A DNA stretch of 64,000 nt, taken from positions 103,527 to 167,526 of the forward strand of contig CAMLMV010000010.1 of assembly GCA_946481275.1 (NCBI GenBank), given 5' to 3'. Position numbers and translations under genes: made by a program. Positions 10,779 through 20,049 of this stretch are shown here, piece after piece (the first letter of the stretch is position 1; every line of letters begins with the position of its first letter). The notes under the pieces were generated by a model. That model made no database searches. It worked only from the letters and a program-made list of their open reading frames with translations, and had not been told where the DNA came from. This stretch comes from an uncultured Massilia sp. (lineage in GTDB: Bacteria > Pseudomonadota > Gammaproteobacteria > Burkholderiales > Burkholderiaceae).

Positions 10779-12095
10779 TCATTGCGCCGCCCCGCCCTGC
10801 TGCTGGCGGCGGCGATGCTGGCCCGCCTGGCCGCCCTGCCCGCGCGCCGGATGCTCGCCCGGCAGCGTCACCTTCGCGCCATCCTTGAGGCGGTCGGCGC
10901 CTTCCGTGATCACGGTCTCGCCGCCTTTCAGGCCGCTCGTGATCTCGACGCGCTCGGCATCTTCCTCGCCCCGCTTCACGTTCGTCAGCGCCACCGTGCG
11001 GGTCTGCGGATCCAGCACGTAGACGTAGTCGCCGTTGGCGCCGTGGCGCAGCGCCGTCACCGGCACCGTGATCGCGTTCTTGATGACGTTCACCTGCAGG
11101 CGGACGTTCACGAACTGGTTGGGGAACAGTTTGGAGGCCTCGTTGCCGAAGCGGGCCTTGGCCTTGACGGTGCCGGTCGAGGTGTCGACCTGGTTGTCCA
11201 GCGCCATGAAGCGGCCCTGCGCCAGTTCGCGCGTACGGGTGCGGTCCAGCGCCGTCGCGGGCAAGGTCGCGTTCGCGTTGATGCGCTCCTGGATCGCGGG
11301 CAGGTGGTCCTGCGGCACGGCGAATTCGACGTCGATCGGCGATTGCTGGGTGATGACGGCAATGCCGTTCGCGTCGCTGCTGGCCACGAGGTTGCCGATG
11401 TCCACCGTGCGCAGGCCCACGCGGCCGGCGATCGGTGCGCGCACCTGCGTGTAGCCGAGGTTGATCCGGGCGATGCCTTCGGCCGCCTTGTCGGTCGTGA
11501 CGGCGCCCTGCAGCTGTTTCACCAGGGCCGCCTGCGTGTCGACGTCCTGGCGCGCGATCGAGTCCTGCTGGAGCAGCGTCTGGTAGCGGCCCAGCAGGAC
11601 CTTGGCCGATTCGAGCTGCGCCTCGTCGCGCTGGCGCTGGCCCGTCGCCTGCAGCAGCGCCATCTCGGATGGGCGCGGGTCGATCGTCGCCAGGACCTGG
11701 CCCTGCTTGACCAGCTGGCCTTCCGTGAACAGGATCTTCTGCAGCACGCCGCCCACCTGCGGCCGCACGGTCGCGACGGCGGCCGGGGTCACGGTGCCGA
11801 GGGCGTCCAGCACGATCGGGATGTCGGCCCGCTCGGCCTTGCCGACACCGACCGTCGTGGCCGGCATGCCGCGCCCGCCGCCCGGACCACCGCGGCCCGC
11901 CCCGGGTCCGCCCGCGCCCTGCCTGCCCGCACCGCCGGGCGCGCCCTGCGGCTGCTGGTGCACGAGGTGCCAGGCCAGCCAGCCCAGGCCGCCCATCGCG
12001 AGGATGGCGATGATGGTCCCGATGATGCGGGTGCGGCGCGAGCGCTTGGGTTGGGTCGGGGTTTTATTCTTGTCGGGTGTGACGGTCGAATCCAT
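10779..12095 (-). CDS. mdtA: RND efflux periplasmic adaptor (membrane fusion protein), MdtA/MuxA-like
   Basis: The protein has 438 residues. After a basic N-terminus (PKRSRRTR) a single hydrophobic helix at about 22-44 anchors it in the inner membrane. A Gly-rich linker follows near 50-80, which is longer than usual. The lipoyl-like and beta-barrel parts hold [55 protein letters not shown] and the C-terminal [19 protein letters not shown]. The tail is unusually rich in Gln and Gly. ATG at 12095 is chosen over an in-frame ATG at 12155 because AAGGA lies six bases before it and the extra 20 residues do not fit the family. It is the first gene of the efflux operon. Confidence 0.9.
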   Translation of the reverse strand: MDSTVTPDKNKTPTQPKRSRRTRIIGTIIAILAMGGLGWLAWHLVHQQPQGAPGGAGRQGAGGPGAGRGGPGGGRGMPATTVGVGKAERADIPIVLDALGTVTPAAVATVRPQVGGVLQKILFTEGQLVKQGQVLATIDPRPSEMALLQATGQRQRDEAQLESAKVLLGRYQTLLQQDSIARQDVDTQAALVKQLQGAVTTDKAAEGIARINLGYTQVRAPIAGRVGLRTVDIGNLVASSDANGIAVITQQSPIDVEFAVPQDHLPAIQERINANATLPATALDRTRTRELAQGRFMALDNQVDTSTGTVKAKARFGNEASKLFPNQFVNVRLQVNVIKNAITVPVTALRHGANGDYVYVLDPQTRTVALTNVKRGEEDAERVEITSGLKGGETVITEGADRLKDGAKVTLPGEHPARGQGGQAGQHRRRQQQGGAAQ

Positions 12096-12278
12096 GTTAA
12101 TCCTTGGCGGCCGAGTGTTCAAAAGCACAATAAATGTTCCTTTGAAATGTAGCACGGCCTGTCATTGCCTTATGTTTCGTAACGTACGGTGAGCGAATCC
12201 TCTCTCCCGGCATAGGAAGTTGCATCTTTACATGGCTTTACACAGAAGCCGCCTACATGCGGGGAGATCGAAACAAAA

Positions 12279-12304
12279 CGGGCGTGGGAAGATTCCCACG
12301 CCCG
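12279..12304 (-). terminator. Rho-independent terminator of sppA
   Basis: CGGGCGTGGGA (12279-12289) pairs perfectly with TCCCACGCCCG (12294-12304) around a four-base loop, an 11-bp GC-rich stem. On the minus strand the hairpin is followed by CGTTTTGTTT, a U-rich tract. It lies 60 bases after the sppA stop and insulates the efflux operon that starts further downstream on the same strand. On the plus strand there is only a weak T-tract. Confidence 0.8.
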
Positions 12305-12364
12305 TGTTGCTTTGTATGTATGCCTGACTACACGCTGTTACAAAGATTAACGCTCCGGAAAGGT

Positions 12365-14236
12365 TCAGGGCACTCCGCACAGGCAGTGCGTGACGGCCGC
12401 GAACGGTTGCTTGCGGTCGGCGACGGCGGACAGCCAGCCCAGGTCCCTGGTAATGCCTGCCGTCGCGTTGCCGCCCAGCGCGGCCGCGCCGAGGTCGACC
12501 GGCAGCAGGCCCAGCTTCACCTGCACGTTCAGGATCTGCGCGTCCGACAGGCCCATGCGCTCGAGGACGCGTTCGGCCAGCGTGGTCGGCTGTTCGGCAT
12601 ACGTGACGCGGAAATCGTCGCCCAGGTGGGCCCGCCTGGCGGCCGAGCGCAGCGCGTCGCCGTAGCTGCCCAGGCGGTCGACGAGACCGCGTTCCTTGGC
12701 CTGCGTGCCCGTCCAGACGCGGCCCTGGCCCACTTCGTCGATCTTGGCCGGCGTCGTCTTGCGCGCGAGGGCGGCCTTGGTCGTGAACTCGTCGTACACG
12801 TGGTTGATGGCGGACTGGATCAGCTGGCCGAAGCGCGGATCGAGCGGGCGCAGCGGATTGTAGGCGTCCGCGAGCCACGTGGTCGTCACGCCGGCCGTGT
12901 GGATGCCCAGTTTATCGACGACCTTGTCGGCGGTCGGCAGGATGGCGAACACGCCGATCGAGCCGGTGACGGTGGACGGGTCGGCGATGACTTCGTCGGC
13001 CGCCATCGAGATCCAGTAGCCGCCCGACGCGGCCACGTCGCCCATCGACACGACGACCGGTTTGCCGGCCGCGCGCGTCAGTTCCAGCTCGCGCCGGATC
13101 AATTCCGAACCGTAGGCGCTGCCGCCCGGCGAATTGACGCGCAGGACGACGGCCTTCACCGACGAATCTTCGCGCACGCTGCGGATCAGGTTCGCCGTCG
13201 AGATGCCGCCCACCATGCCGGGGCCGCCCGTGCCTTCCGTGATGTCGCCGGCCGCGACGACGACGGCCACCGCGTCGCCGAACGGCTTCTCCGGATTGCG
13301 CGCCACGTAGTCGCCGAAGCTCACCTGGCGGAAGGTCTTGATGCGGTCGTCGTACACGCCGCGCTTGATGAACATGTCGCGCACTTCGTCGCGGGTCTTG
13401 ACGCCGTCGATCAGCTTCCAGTCCAGCGCCACCTTGGCCGCGTTGCCGTTGGCCGCTTCCAGGCGCTGCGGCAGCTCGTCGATGCCTTTCGCGATCGACC
13501 CCGCCGGCAGCTTGCGCGCCTTTTCGACTTCGGCCGTGTACGCGGTCCACAGGCCGTTGTACAGGAAGCTGTCCGCCTCCTGCGCAGCCTGCGACGGGCC
13601 GTTGCCGATGAACGGCTCCGCGAAGCTCTTGTACGTGCCGACCTTCATCAGGTTGACGGTGACGCCGACCTTGTCCAGCGCGTCGCGGTAGTAATTGCGG
13701 TGGCGGCCGAAGCCTTCGATCAGCACCATGCCCATCGGATGCAGGTAGATCTCGCTGGCATGCGCGGCGATCAGGTAGCGCTTCTGGTCGAAGTTGCCGC
13801 CCCAGACGACGACGCGCTTGCCGGCCGCCTTCACGCGCTCGATGCCCGCGCCGATCTCGCGCACGGACGCGAGGCCGCCGCCATCCAGCTCGTCCAGCAG
13901 CACCAGCACCTCGTTCACGTTGCTGTCCTTCGCGGCGCCGTCCAGCGCCTTCAGCACGTCCGGCAGGCGCACGAGGCGGCGGCCGTTGCCCGACAGGCCG
14001 GCGACGACGGAATCGCGCACGCTGCCCGCGCGCGCCTCGACCAGTTCGCCCTTCAGGTCGAGCACGAGCGCCGTCTTGGGCGCCAGCGGCTTGAGGCCGC
14101 CGCCGAACAGGGCCCAGACGAAGGCGATCAGGATGACGAGGAAGATGAGGTTCAGCACGAAGCGGCGGGTGGCGTCGAGGCCGCGCCACAGCGCGCCGAT
14201 GCCACGGCGCAGGGAGGAGAAAGGCTTGAATGACAT
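12365..14236 (-). CDS. sppA: Signal peptide peptidase SppA (protease IV), long form
   Basis: The protein has 623 residues, matching the 67-kDa two-domain form (E. coli 618). A transmembrane helix lies at about 25-45 (FVLNLIFLVILIAFVWALF). The catalytic lysine is in VGTYKSFAEPFIGNGPS near residue 205. The nucleophilic serine is in SMGDVAASGGYWISMAADE near residue 405. Both key residues of the Ser/Lys dyad are therefore present. The protein degrades cleaved signal peptides in the inner membrane, active site facing the periplasm. ATG at 14236 has a GGAG nearby and is 12 bases after the stop of the symporter gene, so the two are probably co-transcribed. A strong terminator follows. Confidence 0.93.
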   Translation of the reverse strand: MSFKPFSSLRRGIGALWRGLDATRRFVLNLIFLVILIAFVWALFGGGLKPLAPKTALVLDLKGELVEARAGSVRDSVVAGLSGNGRRLVRLPDVLKALDGAAKDSNVNEVLVLLDELDGGGLASVREIGAGIERVKAAGKRVVVWGGNFDQKRYLIAAHASEIYLHPMGMVLIEGFGRHRNYYRDALDKVGVTVNLMKVGTYKSFAEPFIGNGPSQAAQEADSFLYNGLWTAYTAEVEKARKLPAGSIAKGIDELPQRLEAANGNAAKVALDWKLIDGVKTRDEVRDMFIKRGVYDDRIKTFRQVSFGDYVARNPEKPFGDAVAVVVAAGDITEGTGGPGMVGGISTANLIRSVREDSSVKAVVLRVNSPGGSAYGSELIRRELELTRAAGKPVVVSMGDVAASGGYWISMAADEVIADPSTVTGSIGVFAILPTADKVVDKLGIHTAGVTTTWLADAYNPLRPLDPRFGQLIQSAINHVYDEFTTKAALARKTTPAKIDEVGQGRVWTGTQAKERGLVDRLGSYGDALRSAARRAHLGDDFRVTYAEQPTTLAERVLERMGLSDAQILNVQVKLGLLPVDLGAAALGGNATAGITRDLGWLSAVADRKQPFAAVTHCLCGVP

Positions 14237-14247
14237 TAGGGCTCCGG

Positions 14248-15723
14248 CTAGTTGAGATTCGGTTCGGTCAATGCGGACGGCTCGGCGCGGCGCGAGATCG
14301 CGAACAGGCCGGCGAATACGAGGGCGCCGTTCACGATCAGCAGTTCGAGGCCGAGGCGGTAACTGCCCAGCAGCGCATGCTGGTAATACTCCAGCAGCGC
14401 GCACAGGATCGGCGCACCGATGGTCACCACGGGCACGAGACGGTCGTGCAGCGTCCGCGTCGTCATCATGCCGAAGGCGAACAGGCCGAGCAAGGGTCCG
14501 TATGTATAACTTGCGAGCTTCAGGATGACGACGATCATGCTGGGATTGTCCACCCATTTGAAGACGAGCACCATCGCCAGGAACAACGCGGCGAACGCGA
14601 GGTGCACGTGGCGGCGCAGGCGCATGCGCTGGCTCTCCGTCAGGTCGGTGCGGCGCTTGATGCCGAGGATGTCGATGCAGAACGTGGACGTCAGCGCCGT
14701 GATGGCGCCGTCGGCACTGGGGAACAGCGCCGAGATCAGCGCGATCAGGAAGATGATCTGCACCGCGGCCGGCAGATGGCCCATGACGACGGCCGGGAAG
14801 ATTTTATCGCCCGTCGCCGTCACGCCGGCGAGCGGCGCGTACAGGTACAGCAGGCCGCCGAGGAACAGGAAGGCGCACAGCACGACGACCAGCACGGCCG
14901 TGAGGCTCAGCAGGTTCTTCTGCGAATCCTTCAGCGTCTTCACGGAGATCGTCTTCTGCATCATTTCCTGGTCCATGCCCGTCATGGTGAGCACGATGAA
15001 GATGCCGGCCACGATCTGCTTGAGCCAGTAGCCGGGGCTGTCGGGGTCGTGCGTGAACACGCGCGCGAGACCCCTGTCCTGCATCTGCCGCAGCGCCTCG
15101 GGGATCGTCAGGTCGAGCTGGCCCAGCATGAAGGCGACGCAGGCGAACAGGCCGGCCAGCATGCACGTCGTCTGCAGCGTATCCGTCCAGACGATCGTCT
15201 TCACGCCGCCCTGGACCGTGTACAGCAGGATCATGCCGAGGATGACGAAGGTCGTGAGCCAGAACGGCACGCCGAGGCTGTCGAGGATGATGGTCTGCAG
15301 GACGGCGACGACGAGGTACAGCCGCGCGGTGGCGCCGAACAGGCGCGACAGGATGAAGAACCCCGCCCCGCTCTGGTAGGCGCGCCGGCCGAGGCGCACG
15401 TCGAGGTAGTGGTAGATCGACGTGAGGCGCAGGCGGTAGTACAGCGGCAGCAGCAGGACAACGACGGCGATGTAGCCGATCACGTAGCCGATGAGGATTT
15501 GCGCATAGCCGAAGCCGTCGGCCCCGACGGCGCCCGGCACGCTGATGAACGTGGCGCCGGACAGCGTGGTGCCGACCATGCCGAACGCGACGAGCATCCA
15601 GTTGCTGCTCTTGTTGCCGATGAAGAAACTGTCGTTGTTGGCACCCCGCCCCGTGGCCCAGGCGACGCCGAGCAGCAGGGCGAAATACGCGATGAGGATG
15701 CAGAAAAGTAAAGCCGGGGACAT
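14248..15723 (-). CDS. Sodium:solute symporter (SSS family)
   Basis: This 491-residue protein has about thirteen hydrophobic helices. Family features are GMVGTTLSGATFISVPGAVG near residue 55 (the unwound first core helix), the run YTVQGGVKTIVWTDTLQTT near 170, and FLIALISALFPSADGAITAL near 330, which corresponds to the sodium-binding core. The substrate is not evident; the family carries sugars, proline, pantothenate, acetate and others. The start ATG at 15723 has only a weak GGAT upstream. The reading frame of the LysR gene upstream runs across this start in another phase. Its downstream partner is sppA. Confidence 0.88.
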   Translation of the reverse strand: MSPALLFCILIAYFALLLGVAWATGRGANNDSFFIGNKSSNWMLVAFGMVGTTLSGATFISVPGAVGADGFGYAQILIGYVIGYIAVVVLLLPLYYRLRLTSIYHYLDVRLGRRAYQSGAGFFILSRLFGATARLYLVVAVLQTIILDSLGVPFWLTTFVILGMILLYTVQGGVKTIVWTDTLQTTCMLAGLFACVAFMLGQLDLTIPEALRQMQDRGLARVFTHDPDSPGYWLKQIVAGIFIVLTMTGMDQEMMQKTISVKTLKDSQKNLLSLTAVLVVVLCAFLFLGGLLYLYAPLAGVTATGDKIFPAVVMGHLPAAVQIIFLIALISALFPSADGAITALTSTFCIDILGIKRRTDLTESQRMRLRRHVHLAFAALFLAMVLVFKWVDNPSMIVVILKLASYTYGPLLGLFAFGMMTTRTLHDRLVPVVTIGAPILCALLEYYQHALLGSYRLGLELLIVNGALVFAGLFAISRRAEPSALTEPNLN

Positions 15724-15785
15724 CGGGGATCCAAAAAGTGAGCTGATCGCCCGGCAATATACACCCAAGGCGCGGCGGCAGGCTT

Positions 15786-16699
15786 TCAGCCGACGGGCGG
15801 AAGGAATGCCCGGCACGGATGATGTTGACCAGGGTGCGCAGCGCCGGATGACTATGCCGCCGGCTGCTGTAGTACATGTGGAAAGGCTCGCCGCGCGCGG
15901 CGAACGCATCCAGCACGATGCGCAGGCTGCCCTCGGCCAGTTCGCCCGCGATCCTGGATTCGAGAAGATAGGCCAGCCCCGCGCCGGATTTCGCCACGGC
16001 GATCGTCGTGGCCGTATCGTTGATCGTGACCGGTCCAGGCACACGGATCCGGCGCCGTTCGCCGTCGATGTCGAATTCCCACTTGTAGGCCGAGTTGTCG
16101 CCGAGCAGCAGCTGCAGGCACCGGTGCTGCGCCAGGTCGTCGGGATGCGCCGGCTCGCCGTAGTTGGCCAGATACGCCGGGGCAGCCGCCACGACCCAGC
16201 GCTGGGGGCCGCTCAGGGGCACGGCGACCATGTCTTCCGGAACGTAATGCCCATACCGGACGCCGGCATCGTAGCCCTCTTCGACGATATCGATGGGCCG
16301 GTCTTCCACGACGACGGTCAGCCGTACGTCGGGATAGACACGGGCGAACGCCACGATCGCCGGTTCGATCAACAGATGGGCCGCGTCCGCGAACACGTTG
16401 ATGCGCAGTTCGCCATGGGCCGGCATGGCCGAGTCGATGAGCCCGAGCGCCGCACCGATCGCGTCGAAGCCGTCGCCCAGGCGCTTTGCAAGTTCGAGGC
16501 CGATACCGGTCGGGGTGACGGAACGCGCGGAACGGTTCAGCAGCTTCACGGCGAGGCGCGCTTCCAGCCGGCGCATGGCGTGGCTGGCTGCAGAGGGCGA
16601 CAGGCCCAGCTGGATGGCGGCCGCCTTGAAGCTGCGCGTGCGCACGATGGCAAGGAACAGGCGCAGGTCGGCGAAATCGACGCGATCGATCAGGGACAT
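15786..16699 (-). CDS. LysR-family transcriptional regulator, 3' end does not close normally
   Basis: The N-terminal winged helix-turn-helix is clear: FLAIVRTRSFKAAAIQLGLS and SAASHAMRRLEARLAVKLLN (residues 14-55). The LysR substrate-binding domain follows (GELRINVFADAAHLLIEPA, DAGVRYGHYVPEDMVAVPL, GAGLAYLLESRIAGELAEG). The homologous part ends at about residue 304 (IIRAGHSFRPSAES), the normal size for the family. However, the frame has no stop there and stays open to 14804, overlapping the symporter gene in another phase. A TGA at 15786-15788 lies in a neighbouring phase, so the end given here assumes a single-base slip or sequence error. The gene is divergent from the aldo/keto reductase at 16810, its likely target. 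The ATG at 16738 is an alternative start. Confidence 0.8.
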
Positions 16700-16809
16700 G
16701 GTTGAGAGAGAATCATCGCCGCGATGAATGCGGCTCATCTTTGAATGATAGCACTGCGGCAAGGCTGGGCGGTATAACGTGGACACTGATGGTTTAAGAA
16801 GGAGAAAAC

Positions 16810-17796
16810 ATGCAACAAAGAAAACTGGGCCGCACCGGTGCGGCAGTCTCGGAAATCGGCTTCGGCGCCTGGGCGATCGGCGGCTCCTGGGGCGAAGTCA
16901 GCGTGGAGGACGCCAGGGGCGCGCTGCATGCGGCCCTCGACAATGGCGTCACGTTCATCGATACCGCCGACGTGTATGGCGACGGCCGTTCCGAACAGAT
17001 CATCGCGGACGTGCTCGCCGAACGCGGCGGCGAGCGGCCGTTCGTGGCCACCAAGGCAGGGCGCCGCCTGTCGCCCCACGTGGCGGAAGGCTATACAAAG
17101 GCCAACCTGACGGCATTCGTCGAGCGGTCGCTGCGCAACCTGCGGGTCGACTGCCTGGACCTCGTGCAGCTGCATTGCCCGCCGACGCCGGTCTTTTATC
17201 AGCCGGACGTCTTCGGCGCCATGGACGACCTGGTCGCGGCCGGCAAGATCCGCCACTACGGCGTCTCCGTCGAGAAGGTCGAAGAGGGCCTGAAGGCCAT
17301 TGAATACCCGAATGTCGCCACCGTGCAGATCATCTACAACATCTTCCGCCAGCGTCCGGCCACGCTGTTCTTCGCGGAAGCGGCGCGGCGCGACGTCGGC
17401 GTGATCGTGCGCGTCCCGCTCGCGTCGGGCCTGCTGACCGGGAAGATGAGCGCCGGCACGACGTTCGCCGCGGACGATCACCGCGCGTTCAACCGCGAGG
17501 GGGAATCGTTCGACAAGGGCGAGACGTTTGCCGGCGTCCCGTACGACCTCGCGCTCGAGGCCGTCGAACAGATCCGCGAACTGGTGCCGGGCGGCGCGAC
17601 GATGGCGCAGTTCGCGCTGCGCTGGATCCTGATGGAGCAAAGCGTCAGCACGGTGATCCCGGGCGCCAGGAATGCCGCGCAGGCGATCGCGAACAGCCAG
17701 GCCAGCGCGCTGGACGCCATTCTGCCTGCGGCGATGGAACAGCTGCGCGCGCTGTACCGCGAGCGGATCGCACCCCACGTGCACCATCTCTGGTGA
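16810..17796 (+). CDS. Aldo/keto reductase
   Basis: The protein has 328 residues and is a complete NAD(P)H-dependent (beta/alpha)8 oxidoreductase. The catalytic set is visible: Asp and Tyr in TFIDTADVYGDGRSEQ (residues 49-64), Lys in FVATKAGRRL near 82, and His in LDLVQLHCPPTPVF near 120. The cofactor-binding C-terminus includes VSTVIPGARNAAQAIANSQA. ATG at 16810 has AAGGAG well placed upstream. A divergent LysR gene suggests regulated expression, and TATAAC at about 16771 could be a -10 element. It overlaps or nearly touches the GH39 gene downstream, so the pair probably works in sugar or aldehyde metabolism. Confidence 0.92.
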   Translation: MQQRKLGRTGAAVSEIGFGAWAIGGSWGEVSVEDARGALHAALDNGVTFIDTADVYGDGRSEQIIADVLAERGGERPFVATKAGRRLSPHVAEGYTKANLTAFVERSLRNLRVDCLDLVQLHCPPTPVFYQPDVFGAMDDLVAAGKIRHYGVSVEKVEEGLKAIEYPNVATVQIIYNIFRQRPATLFFAEAARRDVGVIVRVPLASGLLTGKMSAGTTFAADDHRAFNREGESFDKGETFAGVPYDLALEAVEQIRELVPGGATMAQFALRWILMEQSVSTVIPGARNAAQAIANSQASALDAILPAAMEQLRALYRERIAPHVHHLW

Positions 17797-17804
17797 GCGC
17801 CGAC

Positions 17805-19481
17805 ATGAAGAGGCATCTCGCTGCTCTCCTCCTGGCCGCCGCGGCGCCGCTATGCGTGGCCGAATCCACGACGCCGTCCTCCGTCAAGCTCGCCATCGAC
17901 GCCACGCAGGTCAAGGGCCCCATGACGCCGATCTGGGCCTGGTTCGGCTACGACGAACCGAATTACACGACGGCACCCAACGGCAAAAAACTGCTGGGCG
18001 ACATCGCCGCGCTGAGTCCCGTCCCCGTGTACGTCCGCACGCACAACCTCATGACGTCGGGCGACGGCAGCCATGCGCTCAAGTGGGGCTCGACGAACAT
18101 GTACAGCGAAGACAAGGACGGCAAGCCGGTCTATGACTGGACCATCGTCGACGCCATCTTCGACACGTACATCGAACGCGGCATGAAGCCGCTGGCCCAG
18201 ATCGGCTTCATGCCGGAAGCGCTGTCGCAGCGCCCGCAGCCCTACCGCCACCACTGGAAGCCGGGCCCGCCCTACCCGGCACTCTTCACCGGCTGGGCCT
18301 CGCCGCCGAACGACTACGCCAAGTGGTCCGAGCTGGTCTACCAATGGGTGAAGCACAGCGTGGCGCGCTACGGCCGGAAGGAAGTCGAGAGCTGGTACTG
18401 GGAAGTGTGGAACGAGCCGGATCTCTCTTACCTGGTCGCGCCGGACGCGAAACGCGAGTACTTCAAGATGTACGACTACGCCGCCGACGCGGTGAAGCGC
18501 GCGCTGCCCACGGCGCGCATCGGCGGGCCGCACACGGCCGCCGCGGCAGGTTTCATGGACGACTTCCTGCGCCACTGCCTGCACGAGACCAACTACGCGA
18601 CCGGCAAGACCGGGTCGCCGCTGGACTTCGTCGCGTTCCACGCCAAGGGCGCGCCGAAGGTCGTCAACGGCATCGTTCGCATGGGCATGGACGCGCATTT
18701 CCGCCATCTCGACGAGGGCTTCGCGCTCGTCGAGAAATACCCGGAACTGAAAGGCATTCCCGTCATCGTCGGCGAGTCCGATCCGGAAGGCTGCGCCGCC
18801 TGCAGCATGCAGACCAATCCGGAAAACGCCTACCGCAACGGCACGCTGTATGCGAGCTATACGGCGGCCTCGATCGCGCGCGAATATGACCTGGCGGCGC
18901 GGCGCGGCGTCAACCTGATCGGCGCGGTGAACTGGTCGTTCGAATTCGAGGACCAGCCCTGGTTCGCGGGCTTCCGCGACCTGGCGACCAATGGCGTGAA
19001 CAAGCCGGTGCTGAACGTGTTCCGCATGCTCGGCAAGATGCGCGGCGAGCGCGTGGCGGTGACGGGCGACCGGACCTACGACGCGGCCCGCATCCAGGCC
19101 GCCGGCGTGCGCGGCGCGCGTACCGACATCGATGCGCTGGCGGCGAAGGATGCGCACAGCGTGTCCGTCCTGGTCTGGAATTACCACGACGACGACATCA
19201 TCGACGCCGGCTCGCCGGTCGAACTGCGCATCGCCGGCATTCCCGCCAAACAGGTGCAGTTGCGGCATTACCGCATCGACCAGGACCACAGCAATTCGTA
19301 CGCCGCGTGGAAGCGCATGGGGTCGCCCGCGCATCCGACGGCGGCGCAGGTGGCCGAGTTGCAGAAGGCGAGCGAACTGGCGCAAGTGGAGGCGACGACG
19401 GTGGCGACGCCGGATGGCGCCGCCACCGTCAGGATGCAGTTGCCGCGGCAGGCTGTGTCGTTGGTGACACTCACCTACTGA
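17805..19481 (+). CDS. Glycoside hydrolase family 39 protein (beta-xylosidase-like), secreted
   Basis: The protein has 558 residues with a signal peptide at 1-19 (HLAALLLAAAAPLCVA). The TIM barrel contains WYWEVWNEPDL, whose Glu near residue 204 is the family 39 acid/base. VIVGESDPEGC near 325 is the likely region of the nucleophile. A C-terminal beta-domain follows (SVSVLVWNYHDDDI, VQLRHYRIDQDHSNSY), also typical of GH39. The predicted activity is removal of xylose or a related sugar from plant polysaccharides in the periplasm. A GTG at 17793, inside the stop of the reductase gene, could give a start four residues upstream. I prefer ATG 17805 because the signal peptide then begins directly with MKRH. 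It is likely in an operon with the aldo/keto reductase. Confidence 0.88.
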   Translation: MKRHLAALLLAAAAPLCVAESTTPSSVKLAIDATQVKGPMTPIWAWFGYDEPNYTTAPNGKKLLGDIAALSPVPVYVRTHNLMTSGDGSHALKWGSTNMYSEDKDGKPVYDWTIVDAIFDTYIERGMKPLAQIGFMPEALSQRPQPYRHHWKPGPPYPALFTGWASPPNDYAKWSELVYQWVKHSVARYGRKEVESWYWEVWNEPDLSYLVAPDAKREYFKMYDYAADAVKRALPTARIGGPHTAAAAGFMDDFLRHCLHETNYATGKTGSPLDFVAFHAKGAPKVVNGIVRMGMDAHFRHLDEGFALVEKYPELKGIPVIVGESDPEGCAACSMQTNPENAYRNGTLYASYTAASIAREYDLAARRGVNLIGAVNWSFEFEDQPWFAGFRDLATNGVNKPVLNVFRMLGKMRGERVAVTGDRTYDAARIQAAGVRGARTDIDALAAKDAHSVSVLVWNYHDDDIIDAGSPVELRIAGIPAKQVQLRHYRIDQDHSNSYAAWKRMGSPAHPTAAQVAELQKASELAQVEATTVATPDGAATVRMQLPRQAVSLVTLTY

Positions 19482-19494
19482 ATGGAAGATCCGG

Positions 19495-19935
19495 TCAGAT
19501 CCCCTGCCCCGGCATCCGCTCGAACGGCCCGATGCACGCTTCCATCGTCTCGTCGCGGCACATCACGAAGCGCGCGCCGGACGGGTGGAAGCGGAGGTAG
19601 TTGGTAGCGCGCGTGCCCGGCTTCATGATCTCGCCGGAGCAATCCTGCTTGCCGTTGTCCTTCACGATCTTGTCCTCGAGTTTATAGAAACCCTTGGCGC
19701 TGGGCTTTTCGGCGACCGTGAATTCGCTTTCCGACACTTCGTCCGCGCTTTTCACGAGGGTCGTGCCGTCGCCGCGGAAGTGATACGTCTCGGAACAGCC
19801 GAGCTGCGGGATCGAAAGAATCCAGATGCCCAGCAAGGGATGCGCCGCGGAGGGTGCGGCCGCCTGGGACGGCAGAGGTAAAGCTAAATTCGCGGCGGCG
19901 AGGAGGCAGGCGAAGAGACCGGTGAGCGTGCGCAT
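19495..19935 (-). CDS. Small secreted protein of unknown function
   Basis: This 146-residue protein has a signal peptide at about 1-26 (TGLFACLLAAANLALPLPSQA). The mature part has four cysteines (LGCSETYHFRGDGT, KQDCSGEIMKPG, FVMCRDE, ACIGPF), consistent with two periplasmic disulfides, and a small beta-rich fold. I do not recognise the family. ATG at 19935 is favoured over ATG 19950 because AAAGG lies six bases before it. It converges with the GH39 gene, the stops being only 13 bases apart. Confidence 0.65.
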   Translation of the reverse strand: MRTLTGLFACLLAAANLALPLPSQAAAPSAAHPLLGIWILSIPQLGCSETYHFRGDGTTLVKSADEVSESEFTVAEKPSAKGFYKLEDKIVKDNGKQDCSGEIMKPGTRATNYLRFHPSGARFVMCRDETMEACIGPFERMPGQGI

Positions 19936-20014
19936 GGTGGGCCTTTGCATGACAGTGGACGCGGGGCGTTATTGTCATTATTGCACAGGCCCGGATGGGA
20001 CGCGCGCGCGGCTA

Positions 20015-20049
20015 GACCGTCGTTCCCGGCACTGCCGGGAACGACGGTC
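20015..20049. repeat. Perfect 16-bp hairpin overlapping the stop codon of the NYN gene
   Basis: GACCGTCGTTCCCGGC (20015-20030) pairs with GCCGGGAACGACGGTC (20034-20049) around the loop ACT. The TGA stop of the NYN-domain gene (20050-20048) lies inside the arm. No long U-tract follows on either strand, only GTTTT on the plus side reading rightward. It may serve as a 3' stabilising or terminator-like structure, or be a REP-type palindrome. Confidence 0.7.
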
